NCBI RefSeq assembly: GCF_000426745.1
Contig: NZ_KE384564.1
Span: forward strand, 17,246-81,245
Source of the DNA: Veillonella montpellierensis DSM 17217
Lineage (GTDB): Bacteria > Bacillota > Negativicutes > Veillonellales > Veillonellaceae
Direction of reading: 5' to 3'
Length of the DNA stretch: 64,000 bases
Shown here: in pieces, positions 26,579-36,697 of the stretch
Numbering within the stretch: the first letter of the stretch is position 1
How the letters are laid out: every line of letters starts with the position of its first letter
Made by a program: the position numbers and the translations under genes
The notes under the pieces: model-generated
Databases searched by the model: none
Told to the model about the DNA's origin: nothing
What the model saw: only the letters and a program-made list of their open reading frames with translations

Positions 26579-28390
26579 TTATTTTGCATTCTTAGCCGCT
26601 TTTGCACGAGCCGATCTATCTAGAATTGCTTTGCGCAAACGAATGGATTTTGGTGTAATTTCAACCAATTCATCATCATTAACCCATTCTAATGCTTGTT
26701 CCAAACTCAAAATACGAGGTGGTGTTAAACGAACCGCTTCATCAGAAGAACTAGAGCGCATATTCGTAACATGTTTTTTCTTACATGGGTTGACTTCCAT
26801 ATCTAATTCACGAGAATTTTCACCGATAACTTGACCAGCATATACATTTTCATTGGCCCCTAAGAATAAGACGCCTCGATCCTGTACAGAGTTTAAACCG
26901 TATGGAGTCGTTTCCCCAGTTTCAAATGCTACAAGTGCACCACGAGTACGACCAGGAATATCACCTTTGTATGGTGCATATCCATGGAACACATGGTTCA
27001 TAATACCAGTCCCTTTTGTATTGGTTAAGAATTGTGATCTAAAGCCAATCAAGCCACGAGCCGGAATAACAAATTCCATGCGCAAATAGCCAGCTAATTC
27101 AACCATATTGATAAGTTCCGCTTTACGAACCCCTAAGGATTCCATAACTGTACCCATAAATTCTTGTGGCACATCAATTGTTAAATATTCTAATGGTTCA
27201 CACATTTGATCCTGAATGCGTTTAAAAATTACTTTTGGTTTCCCTACTTGCAATTCATAGCCTTCACGACGCATTGTTTCAATTAATACGGCCAAATGTA
27301 ATTCTCCACGACCAGATACTTTAAAAGCATCCGCCGAGTCAGTATCTTCTACTTTCATAGACACATTCGTTTGAATTTCTCGATACAAGCGATCGCGTAA
27401 ATGACGACTTGTGACAAATTCACCTTCACGACCTGCAAAAGGAGAGTTATTAACCATAAACATCATGGATAATGTTGGTTCATCAATAGTAATGGTTGGC
27501 AACGCTTCTGGATTTTCTGCATCCGCCACTGTTTCACCAATATTAATATCTTCAATGCCGATGAAAGCAATAATATCGCCTACTGTTGCTTCTTCAGTTT
27601 CTACGCGATTTAACCCATTATAGGTGTACACACGACCAATTTTAGCTCTCCGTGTGTCTTCCCCATTCATAACAACCACTGGTTGATTTGGTCTCATTTT
27701 ACCGCGAACAATACGACCTACTGCGATTTTACCTACATATTCATCATAGTCTAAGGTAGTTACCATAAATTGTAATGGCCCATCTGCATCAGCTTCTGGT
27801 GCTGGAATTTCATCAATTAATACCTTAAACAATGGTGTTAAGTCTGTAGCTTCATCGTCCATATTCGTTTTGGCAATACCTGCACGAGCCGATGCATAGA
27901 CTACAGGGAAATCAAGTTGATCATCATTCGCTTCTAATTCCATAAATAACTCAAGCACTTCATCTTCCACATCATGCACACGTTGATCTGGACGGTCAAT
28001 TTTATTGATAACCACAATTGGTTTCAATCCTTGTTCTAAGGCTTTACGCAATACATATTTAGTTTGTGGCATAGGGCCTTCATAGGCATCCACCAATAAC
28101 AATACGCCATCAACCATATTCAATACGCGTTCTACTTCGCCGCCAAAATCAGCATGGCCTGGGGTATCTACAATATTAATTTTAATGCCATCATGCATGA
28201 CAGCCGTATTTTTAGAAAGAATGGTAATCCCTCTTTCTCGTTCCAAATCATTAGAATCCATCACACGTTCTGCGACTTTTTCATTGTCCCGGAAAATATG
28301 GCTTTGTTTCAACATGGCATCCACCAACGTTGTTTTACCATGGTCAACGTGAGCAATAATAGCGACATTACGAAGATCTTCGCGAATCAT
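26579..28390 (-). CDS. typA: Ribosome-associated GTPase TypA/BipA
   Basis: Translational GTPase of 603 aa that binds the ribosome and helps assembly and stress adaptation. The G domain is clear: AHVDHGKTT (G1, near residue 13), RGITI (G2), DTPGHADF (G3), NKIDRPDQR (G4) and an SAR element (G5). EF-Tu-like domain II, two alpha/beta domains like EF-G III and V, and the TypA-specific C-terminal domain follow ([34 protein letters not shown]). Normal length. Monocistronic by flanking terminators. Confidence 0.97.
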   Translation of the reverse strand: MIREDLRNVAIIAHVDHGKTTLVDAMLKQSHIFRDNEKVAERVMDSNDLERERGITILSKNTAVMHDGIKINIVDTPGHADFGGEVERVLNMVDGVLLLVDAYEGPMPQTKYVLRKALEQGLKPIVVINKIDRPDQRVHDVEDEVLELFMELEANDDQLDFPVVYASARAGIAKTNMDDEATDLTPLFKVLIDEIPAPEADADGPLQFMVTTLDYDEYVGKIAVGRIVRGKMRPNQPVVVMNGEDTRRAKIGRVYTYNGLNRVETEEATVGDIIAFIGIEDINIGETVADAENPEALPTITIDEPTLSMMFMVNNSPFAGREGEFVTSRHLRDRLYREIQTNVSMKVEDTDSADAFKVSGRGELHLAVLIETMRREGYELQVGKPKVIFKRIQDQMCEPLEYLTIDVPQEFMGTVMESLGVRKAELINMVELAGYLRMEFVIPARGLIGFRSQFLTNTKGTGIMNHVFHGYAPYKGDIPGRTRGALVAFETGETTPYGLNSVQDRGVLFLGANENVYAGQVIGENSRELDMEVNPCKKKHVTNMRSSSSDEAVRLTPPRILSLEQALEWVNDDELVEITPKSIRLRKAILDRSARAKAAKNAK

Positions 28391-28440
28391 AAATATCCTC
28401 CCTTACAGGTAATGTAAATTTATATGTGGTTCTCATATAC

Positions 28441-28478
28441 TAAAATAAAGTGTCCATAGCAATGAACACTTTATTTTA
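28441..28478 (-). terminator. Terminator downstream of murB
   Basis: A perfect 13-bp stem TAAAATAAAGTGT with complement and a 12-base loop. T-rich at the base on both strands. It lies between the murB stop and the typA start. Confidence 0.8.
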
Positions 28479-28657
28479 TCACATATTATAAAACTATGCC
28501 ACCTATTTATCGACTTTCCTAGTAAGCATGAAATCATCACGCCCTACGCATTGGTCTGATACTACATAAACATGCCTACCATCACTTCATATAAACAGAT
28601 GCTACCGCATAAATTTCTAACGTCCATCGTCTAATAATGTCTACCAACTAGCACCAT

Positions 28658-29596
28658 CTATTTATCAATGCCTAGTAACCGCACCTCTGGTTCTAATTGC
28701 ACACCATGCGCTTCATAGACTTTATCTTGAATTTGTCCAATCAGTGTCAATACATCACATGCAGATGCATGACCTTTGTTGATAACAAAACCCGCATGTT
28801 TTTCAGAAACTTGTGCATCACCTACTGACAAGCCTTTCAGACCCGTTTCTTCAATCAAGGTCCCTGCAAAATAGCCTTCTGGTCGTTTGAAAGTAGATCC
28901 TGCGCTAGCATATTCCAATGGTTGCTTGGATTCACGACGCCTTGTTAAATCCTCCATAAGTGCTTGTATCTCACGCGCATCGCCTGTTTCTAATGTCATT
29001 TCCACTTGGGCAATCACTTCTCCCGTATGTTGAAAAACACTATGGCGGTAAGCGAAATCAAATTCACCAGTTGTATATTTTCTACAAGCTCCTTTCGCAT
29101 CAACTGTCCAGACGGCAGTGACGACACGACTCATTTCGCTAATGTAAGCGCCTGCATTCATAAATACAGCACCGCCCAAGCTGCCAGGAATACCTACGGC
29201 AAACTCAAGACCTGTTAGGGAATTCGCTAAGGCAAATTCAGATACTTCTTTTAACAAAAAGCCTGACCCCATAGTCATAACGCCCTCTTTACAAGATTTA
29301 ACGGTCGTCATACGCGCTAGGCTCACCACAGCGCCACGTATGCCACCATCACGGACAAGCACATTGGAACCTAGGCCCAATATAGTCAGTGGTATTTGAT
29401 AGCGGTCTATCATTTGCATGACAAAGCTCAGTTCCTCAATCGTACGAGGTGTAACGAATACATCTACTGGTCCACCGATTTTAAAGGTCGTATGATCTGC
29501 TAGTGGCTCTTTTTCACGTACCAGTTCCGCAGGCAATTTACTAGCAACTGCTTGTATAAAATCCTTAATGTTTTGGTTGTTCATCGCCATGATCAA
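28658..29596 (-). CDS. murB: UDP-N-acetylenolpyruvoylglucosamine reductase
   Basis: FAD/NADPH enzyme that reduces the enolpyruvyl group to form UDP-MurNAc in the cytoplasm. About 308-312 aa, type II MurB. HTTFKIGGPVDVFV starts the FAD-binding domain. LGLGSNVLVRDGGIRG, GIPGSLGGAVFMNAGAY, YAYRHSVFQ-like (FDFAYRHSVFQ) and YASAGSTFKRPEGYFAGTLIEETGLKG (with the catalytic Ser) are conserved. The start is uncertain: the TTG at 29596 has GGAAGGA 10 bases upstream, while ATGs at 29590 and 29584 are farther from it. The start overlaps the ylbF end. Confidence 0.95.
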   Translation of the reverse strand: MIMAMNNQNIKDFIQAVASKLPAELVREKEPLADHTTFKIGGPVDVFVTPRTIEELSFVMQMIDRYQIPLTILGLGSNVLVRDGGIRGAVVSLARMTTVKSCKEGVMTMGSGFLLKEVSEFALANSLTGLEFAVGIPGSLGGAVFMNAGAYISEMSRVVTAVWTVDAKGACRKYTTGEFDFAYRHSVFQHTGEVIAQVEMTLETGDAREIQALMEDLTRRRESKQPLEYASAGSTFKRPEGYFAGTLIEETGLKGLSVGDAQVSEKHAGFVINKGHASACDVLTLIGQIQDKVYEAHGVQLEPEVRLLGIDK

Positions 29597-29930
29597 GAAT
29601 CTTCATTCCTTCCGTAATTGGTGCGCTAATGATGCGATAAATGTCATTGGAAATTTGGCTCCATCGAACATGTGCTTGCAAATAGGCTTGTGCCGCTTCA
29701 TTCGCTTGAATCATAGGCATTAAATCCTCTTGCTTTTTCAACAATTCTGCTTCATTCGGCGCCTTCGCCAATTTAGCATATTCCCATTCCATTTGTTGGG
29801 CCATGAAAGTCCGTACTAGCCCAGTAGCAGTTGCATCGCCTTCTACTCGTTGTTGTGCTTCCATTAACGCTTTGTACTCTTCACTATCTCGCATAGCTTT
29901 TGCTAAGTCATTTGCTTTATCGTAATTCAT
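29565..29930 (-). CDS. YlbF/YmcA-family regulatory protein
   Basis: Small all-helical cytoplasmic protein of 121 aa of the YlbF/YmcA (DUF964) family. In Bacillus, members form a complex that modulates RNase Y-dependent mRNA processing. It shows the typical layout of long amphipathic helices (AKAMRDSEEYKALMEAQQRVEGD, ANEAAQAYLQAHVRWSQISNDIYRII). It overlaps murB by about 30 bp, so the two are translationally linked. Role here inferred from the family only. Confidence 0.8.
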   Translation of the reverse strand: MNYDKANDLAKAMRDSEEYKALMEAQQRVEGDATATGLVRTFMAQQMEWEYAKLAKAPNEAELLKKQEDLMPMIQANEAAQAYLQAHVRWSQISNDIYRIISAPITEGMKILDHGDEQPKH

Positions 29931-30003
29931 ATGTTCCTCCTACTACAATACTCACTGTCACAGCCTATACATCTCTATATAGACTATCATATCTTGTATA
30001 TAT

Positions 30004-30471
30004 CTATTTTATCTTTTTTAAATCGGGATACCCCAATTGACGCATAGCTTCATAAGAAACAATTGCCACTGCATTAGAAAGATTCAAGCATCGTGCCTCC
30101 TCTTTCATAGGAATGCGAATACTCGTTTCCTCATGCGCTTTAAGTAGTTCTTCTGGTAATCCTTTTGTTTCCTTTCCAAACACAAGCATATCGCCCATTT
30201 TATACTGCACATCACTATGCACATGCTTTGCCTTAGAAGATGTAAAATAAAATGTCCTATCTGGATAGGCATCAAACACTTCTTGTAAATTTTCATGAAT
30301 ACGAATATCCACTAAATGCCAATAATCAAGGCCTGCCCGTTTCAGATATTTATCCTCAATGGAAAACCCTAATGGCTTGACTAAGTGCAACGTCATGTGA
30401 TTGGCGGCACACAATCGTACAATATTGCCCGTATTTCCGGGAATTTCTGGTTCTACTAATACTATTTCCAT
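30004..30471 (-). CDS. trmL: tRNA (cytidine/uridine-34 2'-O)-methyltransferase TrmL
   Basis: SPOUT-class methyltransferase of 155 aa that methylates the wobble ribose of tRNA-Leu isoacceptors. Motifs in order: EIVLVEPEIPGNTGNIVRLCAA at the N-terminus, then LVFGKETKGLPEELL, and RIPMKEEARCLNLSNAVAIVSYEA at the C-terminus, forming the knotted SAM site. The start ATG at 30471 has AAAGGAT upstream and begins exactly like other TrmL proteins; a longer in-frame start would add 25 unlikely residues. Gene spacing suggests its own transcript or one from the moaC side. Confidence 0.92.
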   Translation of the reverse strand: MEIVLVEPEIPGNTGNIVRLCAANHMTLHLVKPLGFSIEDKYLKRAGLDYWHLVDIRIHENLQEVFDAYPDRTFYFTSSKAKHVHSDVQYKMGDMLVFGKETKGLPEELLKAHEETSIRIPMKEEARCLNLSNAVAIVSYEAMRQLGYPDLKKIK

Positions 30472-30652
30472 ATATCTATCCTTTATCCTATATGATGAGT
30501 TCATTGTACTACAAAAGACGTATTCTCTCAATATCCTAGATATCATAGTCTAATCGTCACGTTCGATGGATATCTGTACCGTGATGTATACTACATCTAA
30601 ACTTATAACTTTCTATCCATAGAGCGCACTCTGTTACACCATTTTAAGGCTT

Positions 30653-31153
30653 CTACCTATGTATGTTTCTATCTACCGCTTCGCGCCGTATAAAATGTCC
30701 ACTCTTGCCACCGTCTTTTTCTACCAAGTAAATGGGGCCTATCACCATACCTTTATCGACAGCTTTGCACATATCATATATCGTTAACAGTCCTACATGA
30801 ACCGCCGTGAGCGCTTCCATTTCAACGCCCGTTTGCCCTCTGGTCTTAACCATAGCAGTAATCTTTATCTGCCATGTATCAGGCACTAGCTGACAATGCA
30901 CGTCTACCTTCGTCAATGCCAACGGATGACATAAGGGGATTAACTGACTCGTTTGTTTAGCCCCCATAATCGCCGCCAATTGTGCTACGGATAAAACGTC
31001 GCCCTTTTTCATGGTCCCCTCTTCTATTCGTTTATAAATTGTTTCATTCACCGTAATGAATCCTTCTGCTACCGCCATACGATCCGTGATTGCCTTATGG
31101 CCCACATCAACCATGCGTGCATTGCCGTCTTTATCAAAATGTGTCAATTCCAT
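30653..31153 (-). CDS. moaC: Cyclic pyranopterin monophosphate synthase MoaC
   Basis: Second step of molybdenum cofactor synthesis: converts the MoaA product to cyclic pyranopterin monophosphate. It has 166 aa, standard length. [16 protein letters not shown] at the N-terminus, the [14 protein letters not shown] block and [28 protein letters not shown] with the catalytic acidic/Lys residues are diagnostic. No other moa genes are adjacent. The 31154-31239 gap to the divergent hydrolase gene is short. Confidence 0.97.
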   Translation of the reverse strand: MELTHFDKDGNARMVDVGHKAITDRMAVAEGFITVNETIYKRIEEGTMKKGDVLSVAQLAAIMGAKQTSQLIPLCHPLALTKVDVHCQLVPDTWQIKITAMVKTRGQTGVEMEALTAVHVGLLTIYDMCKAVDKGMVIGPIYLVEKDGGKSGHFIRREAVDRNIHR

Positions 31154-31239
31154 ACTGTGCCTCTATTCTAATCATCACCACATGTGATATACTTATCTAA
31201 ATATCCTATGTAACTATAGTCTATAAAATTCATTATACC

Positions 31240-31273
31240 AGATAGGATTTTTCCTATCTATCTAGAATATAAT
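31240..31273 (+). promoter_or_regulatory. Promoter with overlapping palindrome before the UPF0173 gene
   Basis: A TATAAT at 31268-31273 with no good -35. Where the -35 should be lies a perfect palindrome AGATAGGA-TTTT-TCCTATCT (31240-31259). It could be an operator for the hydrolase gene; the regulator is unknown. Confidence 0.35.
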
Positions 31274-31343
31274 ATACATAGGCACTAACCGTATGGTTGC
31301 TATCATCATACACTAGGGATTCAATGACGTGGGAGGTATAAGT

Positions 31344-32018
31344 ATGTCTAATCAATTAACGTATTTCGGTCATGCCTGTTTCATGCTAACACATGAGACT
31401 ACATCTATCATATTTGATCCATTTTTAACCGGCAACACATGGGATACTGCTCGTCCTGAAGATATTTCATGCCAATATATTTTTATATCTCATGGTCACG
31501 ACGATCATTACGGCGATACGAATACCATCGCTAAAGCAAATGATGCACTAGTAATTTCTACTGCCGAAGTAGCCAAAAAAGCGGCCGATGCTGGTTGTCG
31601 CACTCATGCCATGCACTTAGGGGGCAAATATAATTTTGACTTTGGATCCATTCGCCTTGTGCCAGCATTCCATGGTTCTGGTGTTCCTGGTGGTCACGCT
31701 TGTGGTTGTCTTGTAGAATTCTACGATACTCGTCTCTATTTTGCTGGCGATACAGCCCTATTTAGCGACATGAAATTACTAAATCGATTTGGCGAAATCG
31801 ACTATGCCCTATTACCGATTGGCGATAACTATACGATGGGTATCGAAGATGCAGCACTCGCAGCCTCCTGGGTCAACGCGAATGTAACAATTCCAATTCA
31901 CTACAAAACATGGCCCGTAATTGATAAAGAACCAGCGGTATATACAGCACTCATTGAAAGCAAGTATAATAAGGCGGGTCTTGTCGTAGAACCAGGATCT
32001 ACCATCGAATTAGGCTAA
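31344..32018 (+). CDS. UPF0173 metallo-beta-lactamase-fold hydrolase
   Basis: Metal-dependent hydrolase of 224 aa of the UPF0173/YtkL group. It begins YFGHACFML. The metal site SHGHDDHYGD (HxHxDH) lies near residue 48, AFHGSG gives a further His, FAGDTALF the bridging Asp, and IPIHYKTWP the last His. No signal peptide, so it is cytoplasmic. The true ATG is at 31344 after GGGAGG; an upstream in-frame start overlaps that site. Substrate unknown in the family. It is convergent with the XRE gene through a shared terminator. Confidence 0.9.
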   Translation: MSNQLTYFGHACFMLTHETTSIIFDPFLTGNTWDTARPEDISCQYIFISHGHDDHYGDTNTIAKANDALVISTAEVAKKAADAGCRTHAMHLGGKYNFDFGSIRLVPAFHGSGVPGGHACGCLVEFYDTRLYFAGDTALFSDMKLLNRFGEIDYALLPIGDNYTMGIEDAALAASWVNANVTIPIHYKTWPVIDKEPAVYTALIESKYNKAGLVVEPGSTIELG

Positions 32019-32092
32019 TAGGCCGTACACTTACTAGCTCTAGGTATCTAGTAAGTACACATCATGATAGGTATTCCCAACCTATCACACAA

Positions 32093-32136
32093 AAGAGAAG
32101 TTTCTCATCCTATGCTAGCGAGAAACTTCTCTTTTT
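32093..32136. terminator. Bidirectional terminator between the UPF0173 and XRE genes
   Basis: AAGAGAAGTTTCTC and its exact complement with a 13-base loop, followed by TTTTTT on the plus strand and TTTTGTG on the minus strand. It serves both convergent genes. Confidence 0.88.
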
Positions 32137-32147
32137 TATGCTCACGT

Positions 32148-32519
32148 CTATTTAACTTTACATCGATCAAACTTTGAAAAAATGGTTTCTAATTCTTTCA
32201 TCAATAGTTGTTTTTGTGATTCCTTCAATACATATACTTCACCTTTAAAAGCAATGTGTTTACTTTTAACCACTGCATATAAATCACAAGGCGGTAAATC
32301 GCCATCTGTAGTAATGCCGATTAAGTCATCTAAGGACACATTGTAATATTTAGCCAATTGATATAAGGTGTCTACGTCTGGTTCACGGTATCCCGTTTCA
32401 TAGTTAGACAACGCCGCATTACTAATCCCAATATTTTTAGATACTTTAATTTGACTTTGTCCTATACGCAATCGTGCTTGTTTTAAATTTTTATGCAATT
32501 GCATAGCTACTACCCCCAT
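32148..32519 (-). CDS. XRE-family helix-turn-helix regulator
   Basis: Protein of 118-123 aa. The Cro/CI-type helix-turn-helix (about residues 6-65) reads LKQARLRIGQSQIKVSKNIGISNAALSNYETGYREPDVDTLYQLAKYYNVSLDDLIG. The C-terminal roughly 50 residues have no recognised domain. Two starts are possible: an ATG with GGAG 5 bases upstream (32519) or an ATG five codons later. It resembles stand-alone phage-type or developmental regulators, but nothing around it is phage-like. Target unknown. Confidence 0.85.
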   Translation of the reverse strand: MGVVAMQLHKNLKQARLRIGQSQIKVSKNIGISNAALSNYETGYREPDVDTLYQLAKYYNVSLDDLIGITTDGDLPPCDLYAVVKSKHIAFKGEVYVLKESQKQLLMKELETIFSKFDRCKVK

Positions 32520-32882
32520 AGTTACTCCATCAACGACCTACTCATCTATGTATATGTCTATCTGGTTTGTCACGTACTACCAATGGGTCCATTCATCGCT
32601 AACACTTGTTTCATATCGGATACTACATGTCCATCATGGTCCACTATAGTCCAGCGCCTCGAGTATAGCTCTAGTTGAAAGTCCATCTAGCTAGGTATAC
32701 TTATAATTTAATACACCTACTACATATGTCGACTAAGAAGATTATTTCTAGATTCGTATTGGCCTAGTACTATGACGTGTAAGTATTTTGCACCCATCTG
32801 ACACCAATCAATTACTATATACATACGTATTACAGATTTCCCTATTTGTATAAAGCAATCATCGTGCATTTTCTATAGATTA
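32520..32882. other. Gene-free spacer
   Basis: About 360 bp upstream of the XRE gene and downstream of hemL. No convincing terminator for hemL, no repeat and no RNA gene was recognised. Confidence 0.4.
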
Positions 32883-34190
32883 TTACATGTTCTTCTGTTG
32901 TGCTATGGCACAGAACGCCTCCTTAGCAATTTGAAGTGTAGTCTTAATATCTGACTCACGATGCGATAGGGACATGAAATTACTTTCAAATTGACTTGGC
33001 GCATAATAAATGCCATGTGACAAATTATAGTGGAAAAATTGTTTAAATTGTTCCATGTTACATGCATTTGCCTCTTCAAAATTAGTGACTGGTTTCTCTG
33101 AGAAAAATAGAGTAAACATGGATCCCACATGTTGCACTTGTACTGGCACTTCTGCTGCATGTGCCGCATCTAACAAACCTTCACAGAGCATATCTGTCGC
33201 CGTTTCCACTTGTTTAAATACAGTTGGGTTGCGTTGCAAAATAGATAAGGTTGCTAATCCAGCTGTCATGGCTAATGGGTTACCACTCAATGTGCCCGCT
33301 TGATAAATAGGGCCACTTGGTGCGACTTGACTCATATATTCTGCTTTACCGCCGAAGACTGCCATAGGCATTCCACCGCCTACAATTTTGCCTAAGCAAG
33401 TTAAATCTGGATCAATATGATAATACTTTTGGGCCCCTCCGGCACTAGCACGGAACCCACACATCACTTCATCAAAAATAAGTAGGGCGCCTGCGTTACG
33501 CGTTTCTTCACGCAAGCATTCTAAAAAGCCTGGTACTGGTGGTACACATCCCATATTACCTGCCACTGGTTCTACAATAACACCAGCTATATCATGGCCT
33601 TTTTCTTTAAATAAAGCGCGTACCCTTTCTATATCATTGTAGGGAATGGTAATGGTATTGGCCGCCACGCCTTGTGGCACACCGGGACTATCGGGTACGC
33701 CGAAGGTAGCCAATCCAGACCCAGCTTTTACTAATAAGGAATCACTATGTCCATGATAGCAACCGATGAATTTCACAATGCAATCACGACCTGTCACGCC
33801 ACGAGCTACGCGTATAGCACTCATAGTGGCTTCTGTACCAGAGTTAACCATGCGCATCATTTCCATAGACGGCATAAATGCTTGGATCTTTTTCGCCACT
33901 TCTGTTTCTAACAACGTAGGCGCGCCATAGCTAGTGCCACGAGGGATAGCTTCCTGTAAGGCCGCCACCACTTCTGGATGGGCATGACCTAAAATCATAG
34001 GTCCCCAAGATAAAACATAGTCAATGTATTCATTATTGTCGATGTCGTAAATGCGACTGCCCGAGGCAGCACTGATAAACGGTGGTGTACTTCCTACGCT
34101 ACGATAGGAGCGAACTGGACTATTAACACCGCCTGGCATATATTCTTTTGCTTCTGTAAAAGCTTGTTTAGATTTGTCTAGTGTCCACAT
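32883..34190 (-). CDS. hemL: Glutamate-1-semialdehyde 2,1-aminomutase
   Basis: PLP enzyme converting glutamate-1-semialdehyde to 5-aminolevulinate. It has 435 aa. GGVNSPVRSYRSVGSTPPF at the N-terminus, VNSGTEATMSAIRVARG, CYHGHSDSLLVKAGSG, LIFDEVMCGFR and DLTCLGKIVGGGMPMAVFGG with the PLP-binding lysine in GKIVGGG are all present. It is the last gene of the tetrapyrrole operon, 9 bp after hemB. Confidence 0.97.
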   Translation of the reverse strand: MWTLDKSKQAFTEAKEYMPGGVNSPVRSYRSVGSTPPFISAASGSRIYDIDNNEYIDYVLSWGPMILGHAHPEVVAALQEAIPRGTSYGAPTLLETEVAKKIQAFMPSMEMMRMVNSGTEATMSAIRVARGVTGRDCIVKFIGCYHGHSDSLLVKAGSGLATFGVPDSPGVPQGVAANTITIPYNDIERVRALFKEKGHDIAGVIVEPVAGNMGCVPPVPGFLECLREETRNAGALLIFDEVMCGFRASAGGAQKYYHIDPDLTCLGKIVGGGMPMAVFGGKAEYMSQVAPSGPIYQAGTLSGNPLAMTAGLATLSILQRNPTVFKQVETATDMLCEGLLDAAHAAEVPVQVQHVGSMFTLFFSEKPVTNFEEANACNMEQFKQFFHYNLSHGIYYAPSQFESNFMSLSHRESDIKTTLQIAKEAFCAIAQQKNM

Positions 34191-34199
34191 ACGATCCCC

Positions 34200-35174
34200 T
34201 TATGCTTGTAGCCAACGTGCTACATCTAATGCATGATATGTAATAATAATCTTAGCGCCAGCTCGTTTCATCGATAACAAGGTTTCTAATACCAATTGTT
34301 TCTCATTGATGAGATTGGCCTGTGCTGCTGTTTTCACCATGGCATATTCACCGCTTACATTATATACGGCTAGTGGGTAATTATACCGATCCCTGGCTTC
34401 ACGAACCACATCTAAATAGGATAGAGCCGGTTTAATCATGATGATATCAGCTCCTTCAGCGATATCGCCTTCAATTTCACGCATCGCTTCATAACGATTG
34501 GCTGGATCCATTTGATAGGACTTGCGATCGCCAAATTGCGGTGCCGAATGAACCGCATCTCTAAAAGGTCCATAATAGGCAGAAGCATATTTCGCCGCAT
34601 AGCTCATAATCGATACATTCTTAAAGTTCGCCGCATCTAATCCTTCTCGAATCGCTGCCACACGACCATCCATCATATCTGATGGTGCTACAATATGTGC
34701 CCCGGCCCGTGCTTGACTGACCGCTACTTTTACCAATAAAGGCAATGTTTCATCATTTAAAATTTCATGATGTTCAATGCAACCACAATGGCCATGGTTC
34801 GTATATTGGCATAAACATACATCACCTACGACAATCAACTCTGGCACTTCTTGTCGAATTGCTTGAATCGCTTGTTGTACTGGTTGTGACATATCCCATG
34901 CAGAAGAGCCCAATTCATCTTTATAGGTTGGTTCTCCGAATATTTCTACTCCTCGAATACCTAACTGATGTGCCTCTTTTGCCACTTTTACAGCCTCATC
35001 TACCGACAAGTGATATTGGCCTGGTAAAGAGGAGATTTCTTCGCGAATACCTGTACCAGCAACCACAAAAATAGGATAGATTAAATCAGTAACATCTAAT
35101 GTAGTTTCTCTTACTAAATCTCTCATCGCTGCAGTTGTACGCAGACGACGGGGACGATAGGTTAAATCGATCAT
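34200..35174 (-). CDS. hemB: Delta-aminolevulinate dehydratase (porphobilinogen synthase)
   Basis: Condenses two 5-aminolevulinates to porphobilinogen. It has 324 aa from the ATG at 35174, which has AAGGAG 8 bases upstream; an in-frame GTG three codons earlier abuts that site. [15 protein letters not shown] supplies three cysteines for the catalytic zinc type. The Schiff-base lysines are in [17 protein letters not shown] and [10 protein letters not shown]. It starts right after the cobA-hemD stop and is co-transcribed with it. Confidence 0.97.
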   Translation of the reverse strand: MIDLTYRPRRLRTTAAMRDLVRETTLDVTDLIYPIFVVAGTGIREEISSLPGQYHLSVDEAVKVAKEAHQLGIRGVEIFGEPTYKDELGSSAWDMSQPVQQAIQAIRQEVPELIVVGDVCLCQYTNHGHCGCIEHHEILNDETLPLLVKVAVSQARAGAHIVAPSDMMDGRVAAIREGLDAANFKNVSIMSYAAKYASAYYGPFRDAVHSAPQFGDRKSYQMDPANRYEAMREIEGDIAEGADIIMIKPALSYLDVVREARDRYNYPLAVYNVSGEYAMVKTAAQANLINEKQLVLETLLSMKRAGAKIIITYHALDVARWLQA

Positions 35175-35179
35175 AGCTA

Positions 35180-36697
35180 TCACTCCTTATTGCCTGTAGC
35201 ATGTGCTACAAGCGCTGCTACTAAACCATCAATCGTATATTCTTCACTAATAACAGTAGGCTCTAATCCTGCTTTCACCGCTGTAGCTGCCGTAATCGGC
35301 CCAATGCAAGCGATATGAGTATCGCTCAATAGCGACGCGTCGCCTACTAAGGCCAATGTGTTTGTCACTGTAGATGAACTAGTAAATGTAATATAATCTA
35401 CGGTTTTGCTAGCTAACGCCTCTTGTAACACTTCACGTTGACTCATATCTTGTACGGTTTCATATAAACGAATCACATCTACATCGATGCCACTAGCGCG
35501 TAAGCCATCGGAAATGACCGATCGGGCCACTTTAGGTTGTACTAACAATACTTTATCCCTATCACCTACCACAGCTTGTAAGGTTTCTACCACTGATTCA
35601 GCTTGATAATTAAGAGGTATACAATCTGGACGAATGCCATAGGCATGTAACGCTTTTCCTGTCGCTACACCGATGGCACAGATTTTATGATTACCTAGAG
35701 CCCGTGTATCTAACCCTCTATCGGCTAAGGCTTTGAAAAAGTAGCGTACCCCTTCGGCAGATGTAAACGTAATATACGAATAAGCCCGTAAATTTTCTAA
35801 CATTGCGCGCGTTACTTCATCCAATGCCAACGCCTGTGTCTTAATCGCCGCCGCCTCAATTACATTGGCCCCTAAGTTTAATAACGCTTCCGACAAAGCA
35901 CTGGCCTGACGTCTTGCGCGAGTGACTAACACGGTCTTACCAAATAGCGGTTTATTATCAAACCACCGCAATTGGTCACGTAAGTTTACTACATCGCCAA
36001 CGACGATGATTGCTGGTGATGTGAGTCCCGCTTTCGCCACATCATCTACCACATGTTCCAAAGTAGACACCAAGGTTTCTTGAATTGGTTTCGTACCCCA
36101 TCGCACTAAGGCTACTGGTGTAGACGGTGCGCGACCATGCGCCATAAGTTCTTTCACAATCATCGGTAAATGTCCAATTCCCATGACAAAGGTAAGTGTA
36201 TCCACAGCGGTCGCAAGACCCTTCCAATGCATGCCCGATTCTCGTTTTGTAGGATCTTCATGACCAGTAATCACTGCAAAAGACGTAGCAACTGCACGAT
36301 GTGTTACAGGAATCCCTGCATAGGCCGGTGCAGAAATAGCGGAAGTAACGCCCGGTACAAATTCAAAGGCTACGCCAGCCTCATGTAAGGCTAAGGCTTC
36401 CTCGCCGCCACGACCAAATACAAGAGGATCGCCCCCTTTTAAGCGAGCTACCACCTTGCCTTCAAGTCCTTTTTTTACCAATAATTCATTGATTTCATAT
36501 TGATGCATAGTATGGTCCCGACATTGTTTCCCTGCATAAATGATCTCAGCATCGTCTCTAGCCCATTGTAATAATTTACTATCTGCCAGATAATCATAGA
36601 CGATAACATCTGCTCGTTCGATGCATTCTTTTCCTTTAACGGTAATGAGCTTGCTGTCTCCAGGACCTGCACCAATTAAATATACTATGCCTGCCAT
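35180..36697 (-). CDS. cobA-hemD: Fused uroporphyrinogen-III C-methyltransferase / uroporphyrinogen-III synthase
   Basis: Bifunctional protein of 505 aa. Residues 1-245 are a SUMT (CobA) methyltransferase: [56 protein letters not shown]. Residues about 250-505 are a HemD domain: [19 protein letters not shown] and [13 protein letters not shown]. HemD closes hydroxymethylbilane to uroporphyrinogen III, and CobA methylates it to precorrin-2, so the fusion channels flux toward siroheme/cobalamin. The fusion is known in clostridia and Negativicutes. It overlaps hemC by one base. Confidence 0.95.
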   Translation of the reverse strand: MAGIVYLIGAGPGDSKLITVKGKECIERADVIVYDYLADSKLLQWARDDAEIIYAGKQCRDHTMHQYEINELLVKKGLEGKVVARLKGGDPLVFGRGGEEALALHEAGVAFEFVPGVTSAISAPAYAGIPVTHRAVATSFAVITGHEDPTKRESGMHWKGLATAVDTLTFVMGIGHLPMIVKELMAHGRAPSTPVALVRWGTKPIQETLVSTLEHVVDDVAKAGLTSPAIIVVGDVVNLRDQLRWFDNKPLFGKTVLVTRARRQASALSEALLNLGANVIEAAAIKTQALALDEVTRAMLENLRAYSYITFTSAEGVRYFFKALADRGLDTRALGNHKICAIGVATGKALHAYGIRPDCIPLNYQAESVVETLQAVVGDRDKVLLVQPKVARSVISDGLRASGIDVDVIRLYETVQDMSQREVLQEALASKTVDYITFTSSSTVTNTLALVGDASLLSDTHIACIGPITAATAVKAGLEPTVISEEYTIDGLVAALVAHATGNKE

